The notes under the pieces were generated by a model. It worked only from the letters and a program-made list of their open reading frames with translations. It made no database searches and was not told the origin of the DNA. Positions 31,875 through 39,458 of a stretch of 46,687 nt of DNA are shown piece after piece (the first letter of the stretch is position 1; every line of letters begins with the position of its first letter). A program made the translations under genes and the position numbers. The stretch spans positions 1 through 46,687 of the forward strand of contig NZ_JAHKRM010000055.1 in NCBI RefSeq assembly GCF_019396345.1, given 5' to 3'. This DNA is from Nonomuraea guangzhouensis (GTDB lineage: Bacteria; Actinomycetota; Actinomycetes; Streptosporangiales; Streptosporangiaceae).

Positions 31875-31891
31875 ATGCGGAACGCCCGCAT
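31875..31891. repeat. Inverted repeat before the ACS-type transporter
   Basis: ATGCGG (31875-31880) and CCGCAT (31886-31891) form a dyad around AACGC, just before the SD of the transporter gene. It may be an operator or a small leader hairpin; a GntR-like regulator is not visible nearby. Confidence 0.35.
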
Positions 31892-31906
31892 CATCCGGAG
31901 GTCGCC

Positions 31907-33133
31907 TTGGGAAGCACGTACACCGTCGATGTCAGGAAGACCGCCGTCCTCACCGCCGGCCTGCTCATGGGCGTGTGGGTCGTCGACTACGTCGACCGGG
32001 TGATGATCGCGGTCGCCCTGCCCTTCATCGGCGCGGACTTCGAGCTCACCAAGACCGAGCAGGGCTCGCTGGTCACCGTGTTCGCCCTGGTGTACCTGCT
32101 GTGCCAGATCCCCGGCGGGCTGCTCGCCGACCGGTTCGGCTCGCGCAGGCTGCTCGTGGTGTCGCTCGCGCTGTGGTCGGTGTTCACCGCGCTGACCGGC
32201 GTGGCCTGGGGGCTGGTCGCGTTGCTGGTGATCCGGGCGCTGTTCGGCGTGGGGCAGGGGCTGTTTCCCGGCGCGTCCTTCAAGGCCCTGTCCGAGCGGA
32301 CCACGCCCGCCCGGCGGGCCACCGCGGCGGGCGCGATGCTGGCCGCCAGCCAGCTGGGCGCGGGCCTGGCGCCGCTGGTCGTGGCGCCGCTGCTGCTGGC
32401 GTTCGGGTGGCGGCAGACGTTCTGGGTGACGGCCGCCGCGGGGGTGGCGATCGGGCTGCTGCTGTGGGCGCTGCTGCCCGCGCCCCTGCCCGCCGGGCTG
32501 AACGGGTCCGGCGATCTGGCCCGGCCCGCTCCCCCGCTCAGGTCCGTGCTGCGGGCGCCGTCGGTGTGGAAGTTCGCGGCGTTGTTCTGCGCGACCAACA
32601 TGCTCGGGTACGGGATGATCACCTGGGTGCCCAGCTACCTGCTGGAGGCGCGGGGCATCTCCCTGCTGCAGACGGGCCTGTACGCGGCCATCCCCGGCCT
32701 GGTGATGACCGTGACGGTCATCCTCGGCGGCTGGCTGTTCGACCGTTACTTCCACGACCGGGCCCGCCTGTACGTCATCCCACTGCTGCTCTGCACCGCC
32801 GTGCTGCTGGTGCTGATGCTGCGCGCGGAGACCGCGGCCGGGTTCACGCTGTTCCAGACGCTGGCCATGGCGGTGGGCGGGCTGTCGATGATGGGCATCC
32901 TGGGCATGCCGGTGCGGGCGCTGCCACCCGAGGTGATCGGCTCGGGCATGGGCGTGGTCAACGTCGGCGGGCAGGTGGCGGGCGTCATCGCGCCGGTGCT
33001 GATGGGCTGGCTGGTCGACCACTACTCCTACACCGCCGCGTTCGGGCTGCTGATCGGCACCACCGTGCTGGGCGCGCTGATCGCGGTGGCCGTGCCACAG
33101 CGCGCCGAGCAGTTCCACCTGGAGCCCGCGTGA
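31907..33133 (+). CDS. MFS transporter, ACS (anion:cation symporter) type
   Basis: 408 residues with 12 membrane segments. N-terminal GVWVVDYVDRVMIAVALPFI is the ACS-family entry motif, followed by QIPGGLLADRFGSRRLLVVS (motif A) and LFGVGQGLFPGASFKALSER. The second half includes VPSYLLEARGISLLQTGLYA and GVVNVGGQVAGVIAPVLMGW. This family imports organic anions such as hexuronates or phthalate; substrate not determinable. TTG start with GGAGG 5 nt upstream. The adjacent gene on the other side is a convergent DHA1 exporter. Confidence 0.9.
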   Translation: MGSTYTVDVRKTAVLTAGLLMGVWVVDYVDRVMIAVALPFIGADFELTKTEQGSLVTVFALVYLLCQIPGGLLADRFGSRRLLVVSLALWSVFTALTGVAWGLVALLVIRALFGVGQGLFPGASFKALSERTTPARRATAAGAMLAASQLGAGLAPLVVAPLLLAFGWRQTFWVTAAAGVAIGLLLWALLPAPLPAGLNGSGDLARPAPPLRSVLRAPSVWKFAALFCATNMLGYGMITWVPSYLLEARGISLLQTGLYAAIPGLVMTVTVILGGWLFDRYFHDRARLYVIPLLLCTAVLLVLMLRAETAAGFTLFQTLAMAVGGLSMMGILGMPVRALPPEVIGSGMGVVNVGGQVAGVIAPVLMGWLVDHYSYTAAFGLLIGTTVLGALIAVAVPQRAEQFHLEPA

Positions 33134-33145
33134 CCCGCGCTCTCG

Positions 33146-34300
33146 TCAGCGCGCCGCCACCACTGCCCGATCCCGGAACCACGCGTAGCAGCTCACGACG
33201 ATCCCGGCCACGGTGACAGCGGCGCTGACGAGATAGAGGGACCGCAGCCCGAACCCGCCGTCGATGACCCGGCCGCCCAGCCATGCGGCGAAGGCCGCGG
33301 CGAGCTGGTACGCGGACGCGTTCACCGCCATGGCGAGCGTCGGCGCCGCGGTCGCGGTGGTCAGGACCCTGGTCTGCATGCCGGGAATGACGGAGAATCC
33401 CAGCGCGCCGATCACGAAGACCAGGACCGCCGTGACCGTCGTCCCGGCGCTGACCGTCCACATCAGCACCAGCGTCGCCGCCAGGGCGCCGAGCAGGCTG
33501 ACCTGTGACGGCATCAGCGCCCGGTCGGCCAGCCGGCCGCCGGCGAAATTGCCGATCGCCGCGCCGACGCCGTACACCAGCAGCAGCACGGCCACCGAGC
33601 CTTCGGCGAATCCGGTGACGCCGGTGAGCAGCGGCGCGAAATAGGTGAACACGATGAGCAGCCCCGCATTGCCCACCGCCGTGACCGCGATGGCGAGCCG
33701 CACATCACGACCGCGGAACACCCGGAGCTCGGCCAGCGCGGACGTGCCAGGCGTGGCCTGCTGAACGTCCGGTACGAAGCGCAGCAGCAGCAGCAACCCG
33801 AGCGCGCAGCACCCGGCGATGGCCACGAACGTGGACCGCCACCCCAGCCCTTGACCGATGAAGGTGCCGATAGGCGCACCGAGGATCATCGACAGGTTCA
33901 TCCCGAACACCAGCTTGGACACGGTGGACGCCTGCTTGCCCGCCGGGGCGGTCGAGGCCGCGATGACGATCGCGTTGGCGAAGAACGTGGAGGTCACCAG
34001 CGAGGTGACGATCCGGGCCGCGAACAGCACGGTGTACGTCGGTGCCAGCGCCGATGCCAGATTCCCGACGATCACGATGGCGAGTAATACGAGGATGAGC
34101 GGCCTGCGGGCGAAGCGCGCGGTGAGCGCCGTCAGCACCGGGCCGCCGATGATCATCCCGATCGCGTACGCCGTCACCAGCAGTCCGGCCGCCGGAATCG
34201 ACACGGCCAGGTCATCGGCGATGTCCGGCAGGATGCCGGCGATCACGAACTCGCCGGTCGTGATGCCGAACACGCACAGCATCAGGGAGAGTACCGCCAC
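33146..34300 (-). CDS. MFS exporter, DHA1 family (Cmx/AraJ-like)
   Basis: 384 residues with 12 membrane segments. Signature entry MLCVFGITTGEFVIAGILPD and motif A-like ALTARFARRPLILVLLAIVI; drug/sugar exporter pattern of the Cmx/AraJ subgroup. GTG at 34300 is preferred (GAGG 8 nt upstream); GTG at 34309 is the alternative. An operator-like dyad at 34320-34335 lies directly upstream and recurs in front of the TetR gene at 34983, so the exporter should be under that regulator. Confidence 0.92.
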   Translation of the reverse strand: MAVLSLMLCVFGITTGEFVIAGILPDIADDLAVSIPAAGLLVTAYAIGMIIGGPVLTALTARFARRPLILVLLAIVIVGNLASALAPTYTVLFAARIVTSLVTSTFFANAIVIAASTAPAGKQASTVSKLVFGMNLSMILGAPIGTFIGQGLGWRSTFVAIAGCCALGLLLLLRFVPDVQQATPGTSALAELRVFRGRDVRLAIAVTAVGNAGLLIVFTYFAPLLTGVTGFAEGSVAVLLLVYGVGAAIGNFAGGRLADRALMPSQVSLLGALAATLVLMWTVSAGTTVTAVLVFVIGALGFSVIPGMQTRVLTTATAAPTLAMAVNASAYQLAAAFAAWLGGRVIDGGFGLRSLYLVSAAVTVAGIVVSCYAWFRDRAVVAAR

Positions 34301-34319
34301 TCGTTCCACCTCATAATAG

Positions 34320-34335
34320 TTGACTGATCAGTACA
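34320..34335. promoter_or_regulatory. TetR operator copy before the DHA1 exporter
   Basis: TTGACTGATCAGTACA contains the perfect palindrome ACTGATCAGT (34323-34332). Its reverse complement differs at one position from the site at 34983-34998. Confidence 0.8.
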
Positions 34336-34377
34336 AAAAATGGGCAGCACCATGCCCGCGCCGCCGACCTTTGGGAC

Positions 34378-34962
34378 TTACAGGGCCGCGAGCGCCCCGT
34401 CCACGACGTCCAGCAGGGCCTTCCTGTCGTCGGTCACCTTCGCGAGCACGCGCAGGCCGTAATAGGCGCTCTGGAACGTACGCGCCACCTGGAGCGGCGG
34501 CCGGTCGGCGGACAGCTCGCCCGTGCGCTGGCCGACCGTCACCAGGTGGCAGATCGCCTGCTCCAAGTCCACGAACTGCCGCCGCACCAGCGCCGCGACG
34601 TCCTCGGTGCGCCCACTCGGCTCGGTGGCGGCGTTCAGTGCCAGGCAGCCGCGCCGCCCTGGGTCGGCCAGGTCGGCGTCGATGACGCCCAGCATCATCT
34701 CCCGCAGTCGCTCCCGCACCGAACCGGCTTCCGGGTCCGCCAGCATCGCCAGCTGGGCATCGGCCCGGGTCGCGGCGTACCGGCGGATCGCCTCCTCGTA
34801 CAGGCGGTGCTTGCTGCCGAACGCGTTGTACAGGCTGCCGCGACCGAGCCCGGTGCGCTCGCACAGGTCCTGGGTGGTGGTCGCTTCGTACCCCTTCTCC
34901 CAGAACACCGCCATCGCGGCGTCCACGACGGCCTGATCGCTGAACTCACGGGGTCTGCCCAT
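34378..34962 (-). CDS. TetR-family regulator of the DHA1 exporter
   Basis: 194 residues. HTH: AVVDAAMAVFWEKGYEATTT, then GLGRGSLYNAFGSKHRLYEE, the AcrR/TetR class with the Y-N/G-FGSK motif. The C-terminal domain includes GRRGCLALNAATEP, typical of a subgroup. The operator motif precedes both this gene (34983-34998) and the exporter (34320-34335); the two genes are on the same strand, separated by 77 bp with an independent promoter for the exporter. Confidence 0.93.
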   Translation of the reverse strand: MGRPREFSDQAVVDAAMAVFWEKGYEATTTQDLCERTGLGRGSLYNAFGSKHRLYEEAIRRYAATRADAQLAMLADPEAGSVRERLREMMLGVIDADLADPGRRGCLALNAATEPSGRTEDVAALVRRQFVDLEQAICHLVTVGQRTGELSADRPPLQVARTFQSAYYGLRVLAKVTDDRKALLDVVDGALAAL

Positions 34963-34982
34963 GGGCTGAAGCTAGCGGGTTC

Positions 34983-34998
34983 TGTACAGATCAGTCAA
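34983..34998. promoter_or_regulatory. TetR operator copy before its own gene
   Basis: TGTACAGATCAGTCAA differs at one base from the reverse complement of the site at 34320-34335. It overlaps the tetR promoter region 20 bp upstream of the start. Confidence 0.8.
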
Positions 34999-35035
34999 GA
35001 ACGTTCCCGGTGGGCGGCGGTTAGGCTTCTGGCCG

Positions 35036-35545
35036 ATGAACGAGGCACGTAGGGCGACCGCGGCGGACGCCGCGGAGCTGGTCCGCTTGCGCGGAGTGTT
35101 GATGACCGACCTGGCGCGGCACGAGGGGGCCGGGGACGGCTGGCAGGAGGCCGCGGACGCGACGTTCCGCGAGCGACTGGCGGGGCCACACCCCACGCTG
35201 ATCGCCTTCGTCGTGGACCAGCCTGACCGGCCGGGCCAGCCTGACCGGCCGGGCCAGGGGAACCGGCCGAGTTTGCTGGCCGCCTGCGCGGTGGGCACCG
35301 TCGAGCGTCGGCTGCCCGGGCCGGTCAATCCCAGCGGTGAGATCGGCTACGTGTTCAATGTCGCGACCGATCCGGCTCACCGTCGGCGCGGCTATTCCCG
35401 GAGCTGCATGACGGCGCTGCTCGCTTGGTACCGCGACCGTGGCATCAGGACGATCGACCTGCTCGCCTCCCCCGAGGGCGAGCCGCTCTACCGGTCGCTG
35501 GGCTTCGTCCGTTCGCCCGACCCCGCCATGCGGCTGCGGGCATAG
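35036..35545 (+). CDS. GNAT-family N-acetyltransferase
   Basis: 169 residues. The GNAT fold is recognised from EIGYVFNVATDPAHRRRGYS (acetyl-CoA-binding RRxGxS-like loop) and IDLLASPEGEPLYRSLGF. N-terminal ARRATAADAAELVRLRGVLM is the usual first strand/helix. An in-frame 18-bp tandem repeat at 35218-35253 adds a QPDRPG duplication in a loop between strands, not typical for the family. TAGGCT about 8 nt before the ATG suggests a leaderless start. Substrate unknown. Confidence 0.88.
   Translation: MNEARRATAADAAELVRLRGVLMTDLARHEGAGDGWQEAADATFRERLAGPHPTLIAFVVDQPDRPGQPDRPGQGNRPSLLAACAVGTVERRLPGPVNPSGEIGYVFNVATDPAHRRRGYSRSCMTALLAWYRDRGIRTIDLLASPEGEPLYRSLGFVRSPDPAMRLRA
35218..35253 (+). repeat. 18-bp tandem repeat inside the GNAT gene
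   Basis: Two exact copies (35218-35235 and 35236-35253) of an 18-bp unit, followed by a partial third. The unit length is a multiple of three, so the frame is kept and the loop gains one QPDRPG unit. Confidence 0.9.
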
Positions 35546-35556
35546 CCCGCCCCGGG

Positions 35557-36789
35557 TCAGGAGCAGGTCGTGGCGGCCTGCTCGCCGCCGAACCGCTCGG
35601 CGGTCCAGGCGAGGATGTCGGGCATGGCGCCGTCGTCGATGCCCGTCACCACGCCCGGATAGGTGTCGTGCTCCAGTCCCGGATAGGTGCGGTAGTCCAC
35701 CCGGGATCCGGTACGGCAGAGCGTCGCGGCCACCTGGTCGGTCATCGCCCGGGTCACGACGCTGTCGGCGTCGCCCTGCAACAGCAGCACCGGCCCGGCG
35801 ACCGGCCGTACACCGGTGGTGTTGCGGGTCAGGAAACGGGCGAAGCCCGGTTCGGCCAGGTAGCCGGGCTGGACCAGGTCGGGCCCGGTCAGCTCGCGGT
35901 AGACCGCCGCCACCACGCCCAGGCAGCCGGTCCGCGTGACCTCCAGAGCGGCCAGCGCCTGGGGCGTCAGCACCCGGTCCAGGCGCACGCGGTCGTCGGC
36001 GGCCTTGGCGCCGGCGGCGATCAGCGGGACGAAGCCGCCGAGTCCCGGCTGCGTGGCGGCGTGCGTGACGATCTGGGTGAGGTCGGCGGCGGGTGAGGTG
36101 ACCACCGCGCCGAGGTAGCCGGGCTCCGGCCGGTCGAGCTGGCGTTCGGCGACGCTCAGCGCCGCAGCGCCGCCCTGGGAGTGGCCCCACAGCACCCAGC
36201 GGTACGACAGCGCGGGCACGGACCGGCGGGCCGAACGCAGGGCGCCGATCACGTCGTTGGCCACGGCGGTCTTGTCCCCGAGCGCGTGCTGCCCGGCGGC
36301 GCCCAGGCCCGCGTAGTCGGGGGCGACCACGGCGTAACCCTTGTCCAGGAAGCGCCGCATCTGGTCGCCGTGGTAGAGGTCGCGCATCAGCGAGGGGGCG
36401 CAGTCACGGCCGATGCCGCTGGCGCCGTGGGCGTCGACGACCACCGGCCAGCCGCCGGACGGCGGGGTGCCCTGCGGCACCAGGACCACGGCCGAGGCGG
36501 CGACGTCGCGGCCGCCGGAGTCGCGGGAGTGGTAGAGCGTACGCGTGGCCGGGACGGCGTAGCCGGTGGCCGCCTCCTTGCGGATCAGCGTGCCCGCCGG
36601 GGCCCACCGCAGTGGGGTGGGCGGGTCGTAGAAGCCGGTTCTGGGCAGGGCGTTGGCGCGCTGCTGTTCCCAGGCGGTCTGGCACCACTGGTCACACGGC
36701 ACCGCGTCGGCCTGGCCGGGGGACGCGGTGGCCGTGATCATCGCACCCGCGGCGAGCAGTGCGGCGGCGGCCTGACGGAGAGTCCTCAT
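35557..36789 (-). CDS. Secreted lipase-family alpha/beta hydrolase
   Basis: 410 residues. Signal peptide LRQAAAALLAAGAMITATAS, then a mature enzyme. WPVVVDAHGASGIGRDCAPS, VVAPDYAGLGAAGQHAL, nucleophile elbow WVLWGHSQGGAAALSVAE (Ser in GHSQG), acid near QGDADSVVTRAM and His in YPGLEHDTYPG. Several cysteines likely form disulfides. This is the secretory lipase (LIP-like) pattern; acyl substrates unproven. ATG at 36789 with AAGGA 7 nt upstream. A GTGA-TCTGAG-CCAC sequence at 36854-36867 is a one-mismatch CRP-like site before it. The gap 36790-36889 has no other gene. Confidence 0.9.
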   Translation of the reverse strand: MRTLRQAAAALLAAGAMITATASPGQADAVPCDQWCQTAWEQQRANALPRTGFYDPPTPLRWAPAGTLIRKEAATGYAVPATRTLYHSRDSGGRDVAASAVVLVPQGTPPSGGWPVVVDAHGASGIGRDCAPSLMRDLYHGDQMRRFLDKGYAVVAPDYAGLGAAGQHALGDKTAVANDVIGALRSARRSVPALSYRWVLWGHSQGGAAALSVAERQLDRPEPGYLGAVVTSPAADLTQIVTHAATQPGLGGFVPLIAAGAKAADDRVRLDRVLTPQALAALEVTRTGCLGVVAAVYRELTGPDLVQPGYLAEPGFARFLTRNTTGVRPVAGPVLLLQGDADSVVTRAMTDQVAATLCRTGSRVDYRTYPGLEHDTYPGVVTGIDDGAMPDILAWTAERFGGEQAATTCS

Positions 36790-36889
36790 ATCGGTGTCCT
36801 TCAGTCGGTGGATCATTCACCGACCGGACGGGACACGGCCCTGCGATGTGACAGTGATCTGAGCCACACGCCGCCCCCCACAGCGCCGC

Positions 36890-37270
36890 TTACGGGGTCG
36901 TGGCGTCCACCGTCACCCCGGACCGCGTGGCGAGTTGTTCGCGCAGCCGGGACAGGCGGGTGATCTCCGCGTCGAGGGTGGCGAGCCTGCGCTCCACCAC
37001 GCCGTTCGCCGTGGAGCAGCCGGGGCTGCCGAATGGCGGCAGCGTGTCGCCCAGCAGATGCAGGCGATCGGCGCAGCTCCGTACGTCCTCGATGGTCAGG
37101 CCGAGCGACAGCAGCTCGCGGATGATGCGCACGCGGGCCACCTCGCCCGGCCCGTACTCGCGCTGCCCGGTCGCCGTGCGCGGGGGCGCGGTCAGCAGCC
37201 CGCGCTGCTCGTAGAACCGCAGTGCCCGGGGCGTGGTGCCCGCCGCTGCCGCCGCGTCGCCGATGCGCAT
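36890..37270 (-). CDS. MerR-family regulator
   Basis: 126 residues. N-terminal winged helix RIGDAAAAAGTTPRALRFYE, QRGLLTAPPRTATGQREYGP, then the dimerisation helix EITRLSRLREQLATR. A Cys in FGSPGCSTANG could serve thiol or metal sensing. It is the second gene of the operon with the MDR enzyme (16 bp gap). The palindrome at 38351-38372, with MerR-type long spacing, precedes that operon, so autoregulated induction of the reductase is likely. Confidence 0.92.
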   Translation of the reverse strand: MRIGDAAAAAGTTPRALRFYEQRGLLTAPPRTATGQREYGPGEVARVRIIRELLSLGLTIEDVRSCADRLHLLGDTLPPFGSPGCSTANGVVERRLATLDAEITRLSRLREQLATRSGVTVDATTP

Positions 37271-37286
37271 CGATCCTCCAGAAGCC

Positions 37287-38306
37287 CTACAGCTGGACGA
37301 TGACGGTCCCGAAGTGCCGTCCCTCGATCACTTCCTGCAACGCCCGCGGCGCGTTATCAATGCCCGCGACCCGGACGTACGGGAAAGTGATGTCGCCCGC
37401 GCGTAGCCAGCCGCCGAAGCGTTCCAGCCACTGGGCTCGCGCCTGCTGGTCGAAGCCCTGGAAGGCCCGCATCGAGATGCGCTTGAGGATGAGCTGGTAG
37501 GCGTCGAGTTCGACCGGCGCCGTCCCACCCGTTCCGTGGGGTGACATCTGCCCGGACAGCGCGCCGACCAGGACGAACCGGGCTCCGGGACGGGCTGCGG
37601 CGACCGCCGCCTGGAGCTGGTCGCCGCCGACGTTGTCCAGGTAGACGTCGATGCCGTCCGGGGCGAGCTTCGCGAGCTGTTCCTCGATCGGCGCCGCGCC
37701 ACGGATCACGGCCGCGTCGTACCCCAGCTCGGAGATCAGCCGATCGGCCTTCTCCTGGGAGCTGGTGCTGCCGATCACCTGACCGGCGCCGAGCCGGTGG
37801 GCGATCTGCCCGGCCAGCGATCCGACCGCGCCCGCGGCGCCCGAGACGAACACCGTCTCCCCCGGCCTGATCTCGGCGTCCCTGGTGAGCGCCGCGTAGG
37901 CAAGCCCGCCCTGGCCCAGGTACGCGACGGGATCGGGCAGCGCGTCACCCAAGGGCGTGACCTGGCCGACCGGCACGACCGCGTACTCGCGCCAGCCCAG
38001 CCAGTGTGAGACCAGGTCGCCGGCCTGCGGCCCGCTGTCCCCGGCGGCCGACACGACCTCTCCGACCGCGTGCCCGAACAGCGTGTCGCCGGGGTGCAGC
38101 GGCGGCATGGGCGTGCCCTTCACGCTCCCGCCGATCAGCGTGCGAAGGGCGGCGAAGACGTGGAAGAAACGATTGCGGACCAGCACGTGGCCATCGTCCG
38201 GCGCCGGCAGCGGGACCTCGGCGACCACGAAATGCTCAGCCTTGGGCAGCCCGTCGGGCACGGTGGCGAGCTGGACTTCTCTTGACGTTCGCGGCAGGGA
38301 AGGCAC
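37287..38306 (-). CDS. Zinc-free NADP-dependent MDR oxidoreductase (quinone-reductase-like)
   Basis: 339 residues. NADPH-binding motif VFVSGAAGAVGSLAGQIAH with the AxxGxxG signature of the leukotriene-B4/quinone-reductase MDR branch; PPLHPGDTLFGHAVGEVV and GIDVYLDNVGGDQLQAAV are further family anchors. No catalytic zinc cysteines. Likely reduces enones or quinones with NADPH, detoxifying electrophiles. GTG at 38306 with GAGGAG 6 nt upstream; the ATG reading at 38375 is less likely. Operon with the MerR gene. Confidence 0.93.
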   Translation of the reverse strand: MPSLPRTSREVQLATVPDGLPKAEHFVVAEVPLPAPDDGHVLVRNRFFHVFAALRTLIGGSVKGTPMPPLHPGDTLFGHAVGEVVSAAGDSGPQAGDLVSHWLGWREYAVVPVGQVTPLGDALPDPVAYLGQGGLAYAALTRDAEIRPGETVFVSGAAGAVGSLAGQIAHRLGAGQVIGSTSSQEKADRLISELGYDAAVIRGAAPIEEQLAKLAPDGIDVYLDNVGGDQLQAAVAAARPGARFVLVGALSGQMSPHGTGGTAPVELDAYQLILKRISMRAFQGFDQQARAQWLERFGGWLRAGDITFPYVRVAGIDNAPRALQEVIEGRHFGTVIVQL

Positions 38307-38350
38307 GTTACGCTCCTCAGATAGTCGGCCAAAGGGCGTCGAGACCTTAA

Positions 38351-38372
38351 CCCTTGACCCGCACGTCAAGGG
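38351..38372. promoter_or_regulatory. MerR-type palindrome with 19-bp promoter spacing
   Basis: Arms CCCTTGAC and GTCAAGGG are perfect with a 6-bp centre. On the minus strand TTGCCC and TTAAGG flank it with 19 bp between, the over-long spacer that MerR activators twist to a productive form. It lies 45 bp before the reductase start. Confidence 0.8.
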
Positions 38373-38395
38373 CAAGCGGACGTGCTCCTGGTCGG

Positions 38396-39346
38396 TCAGT
38401 CACCCGGCTCTTCGCCGGCGCGCGTCAGACGCGCTGCCAGCGCTCGGACATGAGCCCGGAGTTCGGGCGGCTCCACGACCTGGAAGTCGATGCCTTTGAG
38501 CGCGATGTACACGGCGATCTGATCCAGTGAGCCGGCGCCGGCGTAGAACAGGCACGACTGCTCGTCGAGCTTCTCCAGCCTTCCGGCAGTGGGTGAGGTG
38601 TGTTCGGCGACCACTTCGATCGGCGCGCGGAACAGGACCTTCGCCTGGAAGCGGTACGGCGCCGAGGACAACGCGTCGGACATGAAGGCACGGAGGTCCT
38701 CCGCCGGTGCCGGCCGTGGCGTGAAACGCGGGCCGGGCTGCGGCGGGGCGTCGATACGGTCGACGCGGAAGGTGCGCCAATCGTCGCGGTCCAGGTCGAA
38801 GGCCAGCAGGTACCAGCGGCGGCCGGTGTGGACCAGGCTGTACGGCTCGGCGCGGCGGGTGCGTTTCTGGTAGCCGAAGCGGATTCCCTCGTGGGCGCGG
38901 CAGGCCGCGGCCAGGGCCGCCAGCAGGTTCGCGTCCACTGCCGGTCCGGAGCCGGTCAGCGGCACGATCGCGGACTGCATCGCCGTCACCCTGTGGCGCA
39001 GCCGTGCGGGCAGGACCTGTTCGAGTTTGGTCAGCGCGCGTAACGACGTCTCCTCCATTCCGGAGACCGATCCCACGGCGGCCACGCGCAGCCCCACGGC
39101 TACGGCGACGGCCTCCTCGTCGTCCAGCAGCAGCGGCGGCAGGGCGGCGCCCACGCCCAGACGGTAACCGCCGGCCGTGCCGGTCGCGGACTCCACCGGG
39201 TAGCCCAGGTCGCGGAGCCGATCGACGTCACGCCGGACCGTACGTGTGGTCACGCCCAGCCGTTCGGCCAGTTCCGGCCCTGGCCAGTCGCGCCGCGACT
39301 GCATCAGGGACAACAGCCGCAGCAGCCGCGCCGAGGTCTCCAGCAT
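38396..39346 (-). CDS. WYL-domain transcriptional regulator (YafY-like)
   Basis: 316 residues. N-terminal HTH: RLLRLLSLMQSRRDWPGPEL, AERLGVTTRTVRRDVDRLRD and LGYPVESATGTAGGYRLG (DeoR-like wing), then a WYL domain around GIRFGYQKRTRRAEPYSLVH and GRRWYLLAFDLDRDDWRTFR (W-Y-L), which typically binds nucleic acid or small ligands. ATG at 39346 with AAGGAG 9 nt upstream. Divergent from an NmrA-like reductase, with the perfect dyad at 39377-39399 in between. Confidence 0.93.
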   Translation of the reverse strand: MLETSARLLRLLSLMQSRRDWPGPELAERLGVTTRTVRRDVDRLRDLGYPVESATGTAGGYRLGVGAALPPLLLDDEEAVAVAVGLRVAAVGSVSGMEETSLRALTKLEQVLPARLRHRVTAMQSAIVPLTGSGPAVDANLLAALAAACRAHEGIRFGYQKRTRRAEPYSLVHTGRRWYLLAFDLDRDDWRTFRVDRIDAPPQPGPRFTPRPAPAEDLRAFMSDALSSAPYRFQAKVLFRAPIEVVAEHTSPTAGRLEKLDEQSCLFYAGAGSLDQIAVYIALKGIDFQVVEPPELRAHVRALAARLTRAGEEPGD

Positions 39347-39376
39347 GTCCGAAAACTCCTTTAGAGACGACGTTCC

Positions 39377-39399
39377 TTGAGGACCATACCTGTCCTCAA
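39377..39399. promoter_or_regulatory. Operator dyad between WYL regulator and NmrA-like gene
   Basis: TTGAGGAC (39377-39384) and GTCCTCAA (39392-39399) are exact inverted arms around 7 bp. The dyad lies 31 bp from the regulator start and 60 bp from the reductase start. GAGGAC/GTCCTC-type arms are the most likely target of the WYL regulator. Confidence 0.8.
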
Positions 39400-39458
39400 C
39401 GGTGCCTAGTGTCTGTCCCGCAAGCCCGAACGGGGCACGCGATCCACGGGAGAACGTC

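Noticed and set aside
31817..33118. Long minus-strand reading frame of 433 codons opposite the ACS-type transporter
   Set aside because: It is rich in Q, H, R and G with no family motif, the usual mirror of a GC-rich membrane-protein gene, and the plus strand has a clear MFS protein with SD and start.
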